Assembly: GCF_900156455.1 (NCBI RefSeq)
Contig: NZ_FTNQ01000006.1
Location: 83,102 to 147,101 of the forward strand
Origin: Microbacterium sp. RURRCA19A
GTDB lineage: Bacteria > Actinomycetota > Actinomycetes > Actinomycetales > Microbacteriaceae
Reading direction: 5' to 3'
Length of the DNA: 64,000 nucleotides
The position numbers were made by a program, and so were the translations under genes. The notes below the pieces were generated by a model. It had not been told where the DNA came from and did no database searches. It saw only the letters and a list, made by a program, of their open reading frames with translations. How positions within the stretch are numbered: position 1 is the first letter of the stretch; each line of letters begins with the position of its first letter. Shown one piece after another: positions 1 through 8,734 of the stretch.

Positions 1-376
1 CGCACAGCTCGCGTGCGCGTGCGTCGGGATCGGGGTGGCCGGCGCGGCGGGAGACGGTGGCCACGGCCTCACCGACCCGGCCGAATCGCGGCACCGCCGT
101 GTGGGCGAAGACCGCCGCCGTGGACAGACCGTCGGCGATGCTCACGGTTCCCGTGTCCGCGCGTTCCAGCCCGGCGATCACGCGGAGGGCCGTCGTCGCA
201 CCACACCCCGACGGTCCGACGATCGCGACGATCTCCCCGACGGCGACCGTGAGATCGAACCCGTCGAGCACACGCTCCCCGGCGCGGGTACGGCCGACGG
301 CGGCGACCCGGACGCTCCACCCCGCGCTCGACCGGCCGTCCGCAGGGACGGTCACCGCGACGCTGCCTTCGACCAT
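1..376 (-). CDS. ABC transporter ATP-binding protein, 5' part, degenerate P-loop
   Basis: The gene runs off the left edge, so only about 125 N-terminal residues are visible. It has the fold order of an ABC ATPase: a 'VLDGFDLTVAVGEIVAIVG' strand, then a Walker A region at residues 54-62, then an 'AGLERADTGTVSI' helix and strand. The Walker A reads GPSGCGATT, so the catalytic Lys is Ala. The Q-loop position reads VFAHTA, where VFQ is usual. Both are read directly from the DNA. It could be a non-hydrolysing half of a heterodimer, a regulatory protein or a decaying gene. The ATG at 376 lies six bases after a TAGCGT -10 box (383-388), and an in-frame TAG sits just upstream, so the start is firm. 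The substrate is unknown. Confidence 0.75.
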   Translation of the reverse strand, partial: MVEGSVAVTVPADGRSSAGWSVRVAAVGRTRAGERVLDGFDLTVAVGEIVAIVGPSGCGATTALRVIAGLERADTGTVSIADGLSTAAVFAHTAVPRFGRVGEAVATVSRRAGHPDPDARARELC

Positions 377-448
377 GACGACACGCTAGAGGTCACGGAT
401 GACCTCGCCCGGCCCGGTGAGTGAACCTCGGGGGTCGGGCGGGGGAAC

Positions 449-1789
449 TCAGGGAGCCAGGCGCGTGGGGCCGCGGAAGAGGTAGGTGACCTCGCGGATC
501 GACGACTCGCCGAGGAGCAGCATCAGCACGCGCGCGAGGCCCATGCCGAAGCCGCCGTGGGGCGGAGCGCCGAAGCGGAAGAAGTCCAGATAGAAGTCGA
601 GGTGAGCGGGGTCGAGCCCCTTCTCCTTCGCCTGCTCGACCAGGACGTCGACGCGGTGCTCGCGCTGCGCGCCGGTGGTGATCTCGACGCCGTTGAACAG
701 CAGATCGTACGACTTCGTGAGCCCGGTCTCGGGGTCGCGCATGTGGTAGAACGCGCGGATCTCGGGGTGGTAATCGGTCACGAAGACGAACTGGTGGCCG
801 AACGCCTCGCGCACGTGCGCGGCGATCTGGCGCTCTCCCTCGGGGTCGAGGTCGCCGTCGGTGCGGGGGATGTCGTAGCCGCGGGCCGCGACGATCTCGC
901 GGGCCTCCGCGAGCGGGATGCGGGGGAAGGGCACCGCGGGCACCTGCACCTCGACGCCGAACAGCTCCTGGATCTCGTCGCCGTGCTTGTCCTTGACCGC
1001 CTGGAACGCGGTCTGCAGAAGTTCCTCCTGCATGCGGGCGACGTCTTCGTGCGAGTCGATCCAGCTGATCTCGGCGTCGATCGAGGTGAACTCGGTCGCG
1101 TGGCGGCTGGTGAAGGAGGGGTCGGCGCGGAACGCGGGGGCGATCTCGAAGATCTTGCCGAACCCGGCGACCTGCGCCATCTGCTTGAAGAACTGCGGGC
1201 TCTGCGCGAGGTAGGCGGTCTTGTCCTCGAAGTAGGGCACCTCGAACAGCTCGGCGTTGGACTCCGAGGGGGATGCCATGAGCTTGGGGGAGTGCACCTC
1301 GATGTAGTCGCGCTCGACCCAGTAGGTGCGCATGGCGTGCTCGAGGGTGGTCTGCACGCGGAAGATGAGGTTGTTGCGACGCTGGCGGAGGTCGAGGAAG
1401 CGCCAGTCCATGCGCTTGTCCAGACCGCTGTCGGCGGCGATCGGGGTCTCGGGGTTCGCCGCCGCGGCGATCTCGAGCTCGCCGATCTTGATCTCTACGC
1501 CGCCGAGCTTGACGCGCTCGTCGTGCTTGAGCTCACCGCGGACGGTGAGGAAAGTGCCGTTGGCCAGGCCGCCGATCGTCTCGGTGAGGGCCAGGGCCGC
1601 GGCATCCTGGTCGCCCGCCTCTTCGGAGGGGCGCGTCGCGGGGTTCACCAGCTGTACGGCACCGGTCTCGTCGCGCAGGACGACGAACTGGACCTTCTTC
1701 TGATCGCGGACGGTCTCGACCCACCCCGACACCGAGACGGGGCCGGCGGGAAGGGACTTCAACTGCTGTACGAGGACGCGTTCGCTCAC
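449..1789 (-). CDS. aspS: Aspartyl-tRNA synthetase, archaeal/non-discriminating type
   Basis: This protein charges tRNA-Asp with aspartate, and possibly tRNA-Asn, in the cytoplasm. At 446 residues it matches the short archaeal/eukaryotic-like AspRS; the usual bacterial enzyme is near 590 residues and has a GAD insertion domain. The N-terminal OB-fold anticodon domain spans about residues 1-110. Class II motif 2 is visible as FRADPSFTSRHATEF, and motif 3 as HGGFGMGLARVLMLL near the C-terminus. The GTG start at 1789 is eight bases from a TAGACT -10 box (1798-1803), which suggests a leaderless mRNA. The gene stands alone between the ABC fragment and the sugar-type importer. Whether it also acts on tRNA-Asn (needing GatCAB) cannot be decided here. 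Confidence 0.93.
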   Translation of the reverse strand: MSERVLVQQLKSLPAGPVSVSGWVETVRDQKKVQFVVLRDETGAVQLVNPATRPSEEAGDQDAAALALTETIGGLANGTFLTVRGELKHDERVKLGGVEIKIGELEIAAAANPETPIAADSGLDKRMDWRFLDLRQRRNNLIFRVQTTLEHAMRTYWVERDYIEVHSPKLMASPSESNAELFEVPYFEDKTAYLAQSPQFFKQMAQVAGFGKIFEIAPAFRADPSFTSRHATEFTSIDAEISWIDSHEDVARMQEELLQTAFQAVKDKHGDEIQELFGVEVQVPAVPFPRIPLAEAREIVAARGYDIPRTDGDLDPEGERQIAAHVREAFGHQFVFVTDYHPEIRAFYHMRDPETGLTKSYDLLFNGVEITTGAQREHRVDVLVEQAKEKGLDPAHLDFYLDFFRFGAPPHGGFGMGLARVLMLLLGESSIREVTYLFRGPTRLAP

Positions 1790-1829
1790 GAGGAACCAGT
1801 CTACGTGCGGGGCGGGCGCCGCCCGCGCG

Positions 1830-2711
1830 TCAGCGTCCGGCGCCGGCGCTGAGCCCCGCCTTGACGTGCCGCTGCGCGGCGAGGATCACCACGAGTGCCG
1901 GAACGCTGGCGATGAGGGATGCCGCCATGGTCGCGGCCCAGGTGTTCAGGTTCGAGTTCGCCAGGGCCAGGATCAGCACCGACATGGGGTACATCTCGTT
2001 GCGGTTGACGAGCGTCAGCCCGAACAGCAGATCGCCCCAGCTGAACAGGAACGCGAAGACCCCGGCCGTGACGATCGCGTTGCGCGAGAGCGGGACGACG
2101 ATGCGCCACAGCGTGCCGATCGGCCCGAGTCCGTCGACCGTCGCCGCCTCGATGACCTCGGGGTCCAGGCGCAGCATGAACGCCCGCATCACGATCACCG
2201 CGAAGGGGACTCCCGCGGTCGCGTTCGCCAGGATCAGTCCGATGAACGTGTTCAGCAGCCCCCACGAGTTGAACATCGCGTAGAACGAGGTGGCGAGGAC
2301 GACGCTGGGGATCATCTGGGCCAGCAGCAGGAGGATGAGCGCGATGCTCACCGCGCGCGAGCGGAGCCGGCTGAGGGCGTACGCGGCGGGGACGGCCACG
2401 AGGAGCGTCACGAGCACCGATCCGAGCGATACCAGGATCGAGACGCGCAAGCCGCCGATGCCGGCGTCGTCGAGCGCTTGCTCGAAGCCCCCGAGCCCGG
2501 GGGAGACGGGGAACCAGGCGGTGTCCGCGGAGTTGGCGGACGGCTGCAGCGAGGCCGAGATCATCCAGTAGACGGGGAAGAGGTACACCGCGAGCACGAC
2601 GACCGTCACCATCGTCCAGGTCCAGCCGCGGCGGCGGCGGCGTTCGGCGATCGGCGCGATCACCGGTTCGGCGGTCACGGTCGCCGAGGCGGCGGGCAGG
2701 GTCGCGGTCAT
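1830..2711 (-). CDS. Carbohydrate-type ABC transporter permease (MalG-like)
   Basis: This is an inner-membrane permease subunit of a CUT1-type importer, 293 residues with about six membrane segments. The EAA loop that docks the ATPase is visible as EAATVDGLGPIGTLWRIVVP, near residues 187-206. It is the last gene of a three-gene operon with the MalF-like permease and the lipoprotein; its ATG overlaps the upstream stop by four bases (2708-2711). No ATPase gene is present, so the importer probably uses a shared MsmX-type ATPase encoded elsewhere. The nearby nucleoside hydrolase hints at a nucleoside or ribosylated substrate, but that is inference. Confidence 0.9.
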   Translation of the reverse strand: MTATLPAASATVTAEPVIAPIAERRRRRGWTWTMVTVVVLAVYLFPVYWMISASLQPSANSADTAWFPVSPGLGGFEQALDDAGIGGLRVSILVSLGSVLVTLLVAVPAAYALSRLRSRAVSIALILLLLAQMIPSVVLATSFYAMFNSWGLLNTFIGLILANATAGVPFAVIVMRAFMLRLDPEVIEAATVDGLGPIGTLWRIVVPLSRNAIVTAGVFAFLFSWGDLLFGLTLVNRNEMYPMSVLILALANSNLNTWAATMAASLIASVPALVVILAAQRHVKAGLSAGAGR

Positions 2712-3655
2712 TCGTCACGCTCCTGACGCATCGACATCACGGTGTACACGATCGCGAACAGGATGCTGATTCCCAGCAGCAGCATTCCGTAGGCGCCGCC
2801 GAGTCCGAATTGGAACTGTTGGAAGGCCTGGCGGTACGACAGCAAGCCCAGGGTCACGGTGCTGTTGGCGGGGCCGCCGGCGGTGAGCACCAGCACGAGG
2901 TCGACGATGAGGAGCGTGTAGACGACGCTCATCACGACGAGCACCGAGATCACCGGCCAGATCGTCGGGATCACGATCGAGACGAGGCGGCGCCAGGCCC
3001 CGGCGCCGTCGAGCTGTGCGGCTTCGAGCTGTTCCGCGGGAACCTGCTTGAGGGCTGCGCCGAGGATCGTGGCCCAGTACGGCAGGCTCGCCCAGACCGC
3101 GACGACGATGACGGCGGGAAGGGCGGTCGCGGGATTGGCGAGCCACGCCTCGACGGGGAGGCCGATCGCCCCGAGGACGTCGTTGATGGGGCCGTCGCCG
3201 GCGAGGAGCGACTTCCAGACGGTGGCCACGACGACCGCGGGGAGCAGCCACGGCAGGAGGATCAGGGTCGGGAGCCAGCGGCTGCCGGGGAACCGTTTGG
3301 CGAAGAGGAGCGCGAGGAGGAGCCCGAGCACGAGCTCGACGACGACCGAGACGACGGTGATCGTGACCGTGTTCGCGAGGGCGCGGAAGGTGATCGGCTC
3401 GGAGAGGATCGCCTCGAAGTTCGCCGTCCCGACGAAGGGTGCCCGGCCCGTGATGAAGGTCCCCGTGGTGAAGTTCGTCGTGCTCATGTACACGCCGTAC
3501 CCGAGGGGGAAGAGGAAGAAGACGACGAAGAACACGATGGCCGGGGTCAGGAAGCCCCACAGCTCGCCGCGTTGGCGCGCCGCCAGAGAACGCCGGAACC
3601 GGCCGGGGGTGCGTGCCCCCGGCCGGCCGGTCGTCGTCAGCGTGTCCGCCGTCAC
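2708..3655 (-). CDS. Carbohydrate-type ABC transporter permease (MalF-like)
   Basis: This is the second inner-membrane permease of the importer, 315 residues, with a cytoplasmic basic N-terminus and about six membrane segments. The EAA loop reads EAAQLDGAGAWRRLVSIVIP. The GTG at 3655 was chosen because it overlaps the stop of the lipoprotein gene as GTGA (3652-3655), a translational coupling arrangement repeated across this window. Reading the frame further upstream gives a long but meaningless extension antisense to nothing known. Substrate is as for the rest of the operon: unproven, possibly nucleoside or sugar. Confidence 0.9.
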   Translation of the reverse strand: MTADTLTTTGRPGARTPGRFRRSLAARQRGELWGFLTPAIVFFVVFFLFPLGYGVYMSTTNFTTGTFITGRAPFVGTANFEAILSEPITFRALANTVTITVVSVVVELVLGLLLALLFAKRFPGSRWLPTLILLPWLLPAVVVATVWKSLLAGDGPINDVLGAIGLPVEAWLANPATALPAVIVVAVWASLPYWATILGAALKQVPAEQLEAAQLDGAGAWRRLVSIVIPTIWPVISVLVVMSVVYTLLIVDLVLVLTAGGPANSTVTLGLLSYRQAFQQFQFGLGGAYGMLLLGISILFAIVYTVMSMRQERDE

Positions 3656-4890
3656 TTGCCGCTGGCCTGCTCCAGCGCGGCCTGTGCCGTCTGCCCACCG
3701 ACCGTCGCACCCTGGATGGCGTCGACGTACTGCTGCTGCAACGTGTTCCACTCGGTGCCCAGCTGAGCGGAGTTGTACGCACCGTCGACGGCGTCGACGA
3801 ACGGGGCCGCGGCGGGCACCTTCTCGACGAAGGCCGCCTGCGCGCTCTTCAGCGCGGGGATGTACCCGCCCTGGACCGCGGTGTCGACCTGGTTCTCCTC
3901 CGAGGCGCGGCACTTGATGAGGGCGGCGGCGGCCGCTTCCTTCTTGGCATCCGCGTTCGCGGCGGCGCCGTAGGCGTACCCGAGCAGGTTCACCTTGGGC
4001 GACTCGCCCGACGTCGCGGTCGGGAAGGGGAACGTGCCCCATTCGAACGGGATCGAGGTGTCGACGAGGTTCCACGGGCCCGACACCGTCAGCGCGGCCT
4101 TCTGGGAGGTCCACTGGTCGATCGACTCCCAGCCCCAGTTGACGAACTCGGGCGAGAGCGAACCGTTGTCGACGAGCTTCTTGTAGAGGTCGACCGCCTC
4201 GACGGCGCCGGTGCCGGTCGGGTCGGCGGGGTCGCCCCCGGCCGAGAGGAGGAAGGGCAGGAAGTACACGGGCGTCGATCCGTCGCCGCCGATGCCGGGG
4301 AGCACGATGCCCTTCTGGTCGGCGGTCGTGAGAGACGCGGCGAGCTTCACGAGGTCGTCGAAGGTCTTCGGCGCGGTCTCGGACACCCCGGCGGCGGCGA
4401 ACGCGGCCTTGTTGTAGAAGATCGCGTAGTCCTCGACCTGCACGGGCAGACCGTAGAGCGTGCCGTCGTAGCGGCCGAGGTCGGCGGCGCTGTCGGCGAG
4501 TCCGTCCGTGGTGACGTCGTACTGGCTGAGGTCGGCGAGCACACCCTGCGAGGCGAGCTGCGGCAGCTGGGTGTCGGTGGACAGCAGCGCCACGTCGGGA
4601 AGCGCCTTGGCGCCCGCGGCCTGCAGGAGCTTGGTGGTGTAGTCGCCCGACTGGGTCTGGACGTCGACGGTGATGCCGAGGTCGGCGGCGCAGGACTCGA
4701 AGTACTGCTTCTGCAGACCCTGGTAGGGCTCGAAGTCGATGTTGTTCCACACGGTCAGGCTGACGCCGTCGAACCCGTCGGTCTGGGCGGGGGCCGCCTG
4801 GCCGCCGGCGCAGGCGGTGAGGGCGAGGGCGGCGGTGAGGCCGACCGCGGGGAGTGCGACGCGTCGGAGCCGCTGAGCTGTGGATGCCAT
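3652..4890 (-). CDS. ABC transporter substrate-binding lipoprotein
   Basis: This is an extracytoplasmic solute-binding protein, 412 residues from the ATG at 4890. A basic n-region and hydrophobic stretch end in a lipobox (ALTACAGG), so the mature protein should be anchored by a lipidated Cys. The body resembles family 1 extracellular sugar-binding proteins, with a VTVWNNIDFEPYQ-like first strand. An upstream in-frame ATG at 4971 would add an Arg-rich tail that spoils the signal peptide, so it was rejected. The gene is first of its operon and faces the nucleoside hydrolase across a 180-base promoter region containing a perfect palindrome. Confidence 0.88.
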   Translation of the reverse strand: MASTAQRLRRVALPAVGLTAALALTACAGGQAAPAQTDGFDGVSLTVWNNIDFEPYQGLQKQYFESCAADLGITVDVQTQSGDYTTKLLQAAGAKALPDVALLSTDTQLPQLASQGVLADLSQYDVTTDGLADSAADLGRYDGTLYGLPVQVEDYAIFYNKAAFAAAGVSETAPKTFDDLVKLAASLTTADQKGIVLPGIGGDGSTPVYFLPFLLSAGGDPADPTGTGAVEAVDLYKKLVDNGSLSPEFVNWGWESIDQWTSQKAALTVSGPWNLVDTSIPFEWGTFPFPTATSGESPKVNLLGYAYGAAANADAKKEAAAAALIKCRASEENQVDTAVQGGYIPALKSAQAAFVEKVPAAAPFVDAVDGAYNSAQLGTEWNTLQQQYVDAIQGATVGGQTAQAALEQASGK

Positions 4891-5018
4891 GGGGTGTGTC
4901 CGTTCCCGACGGCGCCGACGGCGCCGATCGACATGTGCTGTGAGGACACGGGTCGGGGCCGCCCGTGTCATCCCTCACTCTGGGGTCTCCTCGTGACGAA
5001 CAGGGAACGAACGCGTCA

Positions 5019-5035
5019 CGCGGTGTAACACCGCG
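5019..5035. promoter_or_regulatory. Perfect 17-bp palindrome, probable operator
   Basis: CGCGGTGTAACACCGCG is a perfect 8+1+8 inverted repeat in the divergent region between the importer operon (start 4890) and the nucleoside hydrolase (start 5071). Its place and symmetry fit a shared operator. No regulator gene lies beside it. Confidence 0.65.
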
Positions 5036-5070
5036 CCGTGTCGCGGCGCCCCACCGGGCAGGGTGAGTGC

Positions 5071-6063
5071 ATGGCATCCCCTTCTTCTTCCGCCGTCCGC
5101 CGTGTCCTCGTGGACACCGACACCGGACTGGACGACGCGCACTCCCTGATGTACCTGCTGGCCCAGCCCGACGTCGAGATCGAGGCCATCACGACGATCT
5201 ACGGCAACACCCCCGTGGAGGACTCGGCCCGCAACGTCCGGACGGTCCTGCGGCTCGCCGGCCGCGAGGACATCCCGGTGCACCTGGGCGAGGCGGCGCC
5301 GATCGAGGGCGAGGCCTCCATCGCGGACTTCGTGCACGGCACCGACGGTCTCGGTGACCGGTTCGACCGCGCGGAGCTGCGCGTGGAGGACGAGGGAGCG
5401 GTGGATGCCATCCTGCGCATCGCCGCGCAGCACCCGGGCGAGGTGGACCTGCACCCGCTCGGACCGCTCACCAACATCGCCCGTGCGCTCGAGCGCGACC
5501 CCGACCTGTTCCTGAAGTTCCGGTCGGTGGTCATCATGGGCGGGGCGGGGCCGTACCCGGCGCCGGGCGGCGCGACGCTGACGGATGCCAACACCGCCAA
5601 CGACCGCCGCGCCGCCGAGATCGTCTTCGGCGCGCGCAACAGCGGCAACGTCGTCATGGTCGGCGTGAACGTCACCGCCACCGCGATCCTCGACGAGCAC
5701 GTGCTCGCCGTGCTGCGCGGAGCAGGGACCCCGTGGGCGACGTTCGCGGGCGAGGTGCTCGACGCGTACAACGACTTCTACCAGTACAAGTGGGGCCGCC
5801 GGATCTCGTCCGCCCACGACGGCCTGGCGACCGTCATCCTCCACCGGCCCGAGATCGTCACCGGCTGGATCGAGGGGCCCGTGGACTACACGCCGTACGC
5901 GGACTCCCTCGCGACCCGCATCGCGCTCACGCACGACGGCCTGCCGCTGGTGTGGGGGACGCCCGAGGGCCCGACGATCCGCGCGGTCACGTCGTTCGAC
6001 AAGACCGAGTTCCTCCGCCGGTTCGTGCAGGCTCTGTCCACGGGACCGGCGCCGCGGGACTGA
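5071..6063 (+). CDS. Nucleoside hydrolase (IunH/RihC family)
   Basis: This enzyme hydrolyses the N-glycosidic bond of ribonucleosides to base and ribose. The calcium-binding and catalytic DTDTGLDDA motif lies near residue 15, and the family's 'NVTATAILDEHVL' segment follows in the second half. Length is 330 residues, normal for the family. ATG 5071 is preferred because it follows AGGGTGAG; a GTG at 5038 would add 11 residues and abut the palindrome. The divergent ABC importer may bring in its substrate. Base specificity (purine, pyrimidine or both) cannot be read from the sequence. Confidence 0.88.
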   Translation: MASPSSSAVRRVLVDTDTGLDDAHSLMYLLAQPDVEIEAITTIYGNTPVEDSARNVRTVLRLAGREDIPVHLGEAAPIEGEASIADFVHGTDGLGDRFDRAELRVEDEGAVDAILRIAAQHPGEVDLHPLGPLTNIARALERDPDLFLKFRSVVIMGGAGPYPAPGGATLTDANTANDRRAAEIVFGARNSGNVVMVGVNVTATAILDEHVLAVLRGAGTPWATFAGEVLDAYNDFYQYKWGRRISSAHDGLATVILHRPEIVTGWIEGPVDYTPYADSLATRIALTHDGLPLVWGTPEGPTIRAVTSFDKTEFLRRFVQALSTGPAPRD

Positions 6064-6078
6064 CCGCGGCGCCCCGGG

Positions 6079-7446
6079 TCAGCGCGCGCCGGCGCGCGCC
6101 GGGTGGTCGTCGCCGAGACGGTCGCGGCGGTCGCTGCGCAGGCGCGAGCGGAACGTGCCGTCCTGCGGGAAACCGCCGTACAGCCCGCGCTCGCGCAGCG
6201 CCGGGACGAGGAGCTCGGCGAAGTCGTCGACGGAGCCGGGCGACAGGAACGGGTGCAGCAGGAAGCCGTCCACCCCCGATTCCTCGACGAAGGCGCCGAT
6301 GGCATCGGCCACGGTGTCGGGGGTGCCGAGGAAACGGTCGTCCGCGAACGCGGTCACCTTCGAGAACTGGCGGCGCACGTCCCCGGCGGTCAGCACGGGC
6401 GCGTCGCTCCGGGTCTCCTTCGTCTGGGTGGCGTTCGTCGCACGCTTGACGAGCGGCTCGTCGTCGGCGTACTGCGAGAAGTCGATCCCGCCCCACCCGG
6501 CGTAGGCGGCCAGCTGGGCCTCCGCGGCGTAATGCGCCTGGAGGGAGTCGATCTTCTCCTGCACGGCGATGTCGGTCGGGGCCACGACGAGGTTCATCCC
6601 GACGACGGCGCGGATCTGCGAGGCATCCCGTCCGAGCTCCTCGGCGCGGCGACGGATGCCGGCCAGCCCCTCGCGCACGGCGACCGGGTCGGAGTCGCCC
6701 ACGAAGATCAGCTCGGCGTGCCGGGCGGCGAACTCCCGGCCGCGCGGCGACCATCCGGCCTGGATGATGACCGGGGTGCGCTGCGGCGACGGCGTCACCA
6801 GGTGGGGCCCCGCCACGCGGAAGTGCTCGCCGACGTGATCGATGCGATGCACCTTCGCGGGGTCGGCGAAGACCCCGGATGCCTTGTCGCCGAGGAACGC
6901 GTCGTCCTCCCAGCTGCGCTCCCACAGGGCGTAGGCGACCTCGAGGAACTCGTCGGCGCGGTCGTAGCGGCTGTCGTGCGCCATCACGTCGAGGCCGAAG
7001 TTGGCCGCCGCGCCCGGCAGGTACGACGTCACCACGTTCCAGCCGATGCGACCCGCCGTGAGGTGGTCGAGCGTCGAGAAGCGGCGCGCGTGGGCGAACG
7101 GGTGCTCGTAGGTGGTCGACACGGTCGTGCCGAACGCGATCCGGTCGGTGACGGCGGCGAGCGCGGGGATGTGCAGCATCGGGTCGAGCGCCGGGATCTC
7201 CACGCCGTGTCGGATCGCCGTCTCGGCTCCACCCCGGTACGTGTCGTAGAGGCCGAGGACGTCGCCGAAGAAGAACAGGTCCATCCCGGCGTCCTCGACG
7301 CGGCGCGCCTGGTCGGTCCAGTAGCGCAGCGACGTCGCCGACAATCGGTCGTCGGCGGGGTGGGTCCACAGGCTCGCGGCCGAGGAGCCGTTGCCGACGC
7401 AGGCCTGCTCGTAGAGGCCGAAGAGCAGCGGGCGGGGGTCAGACAT
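6079..7446 (-). CDS. NtaA/SnaA/DszA-family FMN-dependent monooxygenase
   Basis: This is a 455-residue luciferase-like flavin monooxygenase of the family that includes nitrilotriacetate monooxygenase component A and DszA. The diagnostic NVVTSYLPGAAANFG segment is present near residue 140. Such enzymes use FMNH2 supplied by a separate reductase to cleave C-N or C-S bonds or hydroxylate a substrate. It is the last gene of a four-gene operon; its ATG overlaps the amidohydrolase stop by eight bases (7439-7446). A partner flavin reductase is not in the operon. Its place after an SAHH-like enzyme and an amidohydrolase suggests catabolism of a nucleoside- or thioether-like compound (inference). Confidence 0.88.
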   Translation of the reverse strand: MSDPRPLLFGLYEQACVGNGSSAASLWTHPADDRLSATSLRYWTDQARRVEDAGMDLFFFGDVLGLYDTYRGGAETAIRHGVEIPALDPMLHIPALAAVTDRIAFGTTVSTTYEHPFAHARRFSTLDHLTAGRIGWNVVTSYLPGAAANFGLDVMAHDSRYDRADEFLEVAYALWERSWEDDAFLGDKASGVFADPAKVHRIDHVGEHFRVAGPHLVTPSPQRTPVIIQAGWSPRGREFAARHAELIFVGDSDPVAVREGLAGIRRRAEELGRDASQIRAVVGMNLVVAPTDIAVQEKIDSLQAHYAAEAQLAAYAGWGGIDFSQYADDEPLVKRATNATQTKETRSDAPVLTAGDVRRQFSKVTAFADDRFLGTPDTVADAIGAFVEESGVDGFLLHPFLSPGSVDDFAELLVPALRERGLYGGFPQDGTFRSRLRSDRRDRLGDDHPARAGAR

Positions 7447-8734
7447 GGGCGGTGATCCGTTCGTGGTCGGGAGCGGTCGTCCAGCGGACGCGTCCGCCGA
7501 CGACGGTGAGGGATGCCTCGGCGGGGCCGTTCTCGACGAGCTCGGCGAGCGCGTCGCGGGGCGTGGCCGAGGCGACGGGGAAGACGACGAGGTCGGCGCG
7601 GCTGCCCGCGCGGAGCGCACCGGTGTCGGCCTCCAGACCCAGCGCGCGGGCGCCCCCGACCGTGGCGGCCGCGAACAGGCGGGCGTGCAGATCCTCGTCG
7701 GCGTATCCCTGTGCGCGGGCGATGCCGAAGAGCGCGGCGACGTCACGCCAGGGGGAGAGGCTCGGCGACGACGAGAGCGAGTCCGTGCCGACGGCGATCG
7801 CGTTGCCCTCGCGCAGGTACGCCGCCACGGGCGGCGGGTCCAGGCCGATCACGGCGTTGGACCGCGGGCACAGCGCCACGCTCACGCCCCGGGTGCGCAG
7901 GAGCGCCCGGTCGTCGGCATCCACGTAGATCCCGTGCGCGAGATGCGTCGTCGGGGTGAGGGCGCCGAGGTCGTCGAGGTACCGGATGACACCCGTGCCC
8001 GCTCCGCCGTCGCGCAGCAGCGCGAACTCGCCGCGGCCGTTCGCCCGCCACCGCTCGGCGAGATCGCCCGTGCCGGAGCGCACGTACGCGTCCTCCCACG
8101 CCGATTCGGCCGCGTGGATGTGCTGGCGGACGCCCAGGGTCCGCGCGAGGCGCGAGAGCGCGCGGAGCACGGCCGTGTCGAGCGAGTAGACCGCGTGGGG
8201 CGACAGCCCGGTCGTGGGCGGTCCGGGGAGCGCGGCGAGCTCGGCGCGCACGGTGCGCTCGCCGTCCTGAGCCCACGCGCGCTCGGTCCACCCGAGCACC
8301 TCCCAGAACGTGATGCCGTGCAGGCCCGCCTCGTGGACGGCGGAACCTGCGGCGGCGTCCGTGACGATCTCGGCGACGGCCGTCGTGCCCGAGCGCAGGG
8401 CCAGCGCGGCGCCCGCCGCGGCCGACGCGCCCCAGTCGCGGGGCAGGGGGTAGAGCTCCATGAAGGCGCTCATCCACGCCTCGAAGCCGGTGTGCTCGGC
8501 GAGCCCGACGGCGGCCATGTCGCTGTACTGCAGGTGGGTGTGCGCGTTGACGAGGCCGGGGGTCAGCGCACCGTCCCACTCGTGCAGCTCGGCGCCGGTG
8601 CCGGCGGTGGCCAGGACCTCGTCGGCGGGACCCACCGCGCGGATGCGGCCCTCCGCGATCGCCACGGCTCCGTCGGTCAGGGGCGCGGAACCGGGGGAGA
8701 GGAGGATCGGGGCGCGGTGCACGACGACGGTCAC
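7439..8734 (-). CDS. Amidohydrolase (Trz/SAH-deaminase-like subfamily)
   Basis: This is a metal-dependent amidohydrolase of 431 residues. The first metal ligands are seen in VNAHTHLQYSD, followed by a His in RQHIHAAES and the catalytic Asp in AVGTDSLSS. This layout matches the chlorohydrolase/adenosine-type deaminase group that includes 5'-methylthioadenosine/SAH deaminase. The GTG start at 8734 overlaps the stop of the SAHH-like gene as GTGA. Next to two SAHH-like proteins, deamination of an S-adenosyl-type nucleoside is an attractive role, but the true substrate is unknown. Guanine-like or triazine-like substrates are alternatives. Confidence 0.85.
   Translation of the reverse strand: MTVVVHRAPILLSPGSAPLTDGAVAIAEGRIRAVGPADEVLATAGTGAELHEWDGALTPGLVNAHTHLQYSDMAAVGLAEHTGFEAWMSAFMELYPLPRDWGASAAAGAALALRSGTTAVAEIVTDAAAGSAVHEAGLHGITFWEVLGWTERAWAQDGERTVRAELAALPGPPTTGLSPHAVYSLDTAVLRALSRLARTLGVRQHIHAAESAWEDAYVRSGTGDLAERWRANGRGEFALLRDGGAGTGVIRYLDDLGALTPTTHLAHGIYVDADDRALLRTRGVSVALCPRSNAVIGLDPPPVAAYLREGNAIAVGTDSLSSSPSLSPWRDVAALFGIARAQGYADEDLHARLFAAATVGGARALGLEADTGALRAGSRADLVVFPVASATPRDALAELVENGPAEASLTVVGGRVRWTTAPDHERITAHV

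Noticed and set aside
557..1852. A 431-codon plus-strand frame antisense to aspS
   Set aside because: It is the complement of conserved synthetase codons with no recognisable motif or start signal.
6082..6099. Perfect 18-bp GC palindrome as a terminator between nucleoside hydrolase and monooxygenase genes
   Set aside because: It lies inside the monooxygenase coding end and has no U-run; alternating GC in coding DNA gives such palindromes easily.
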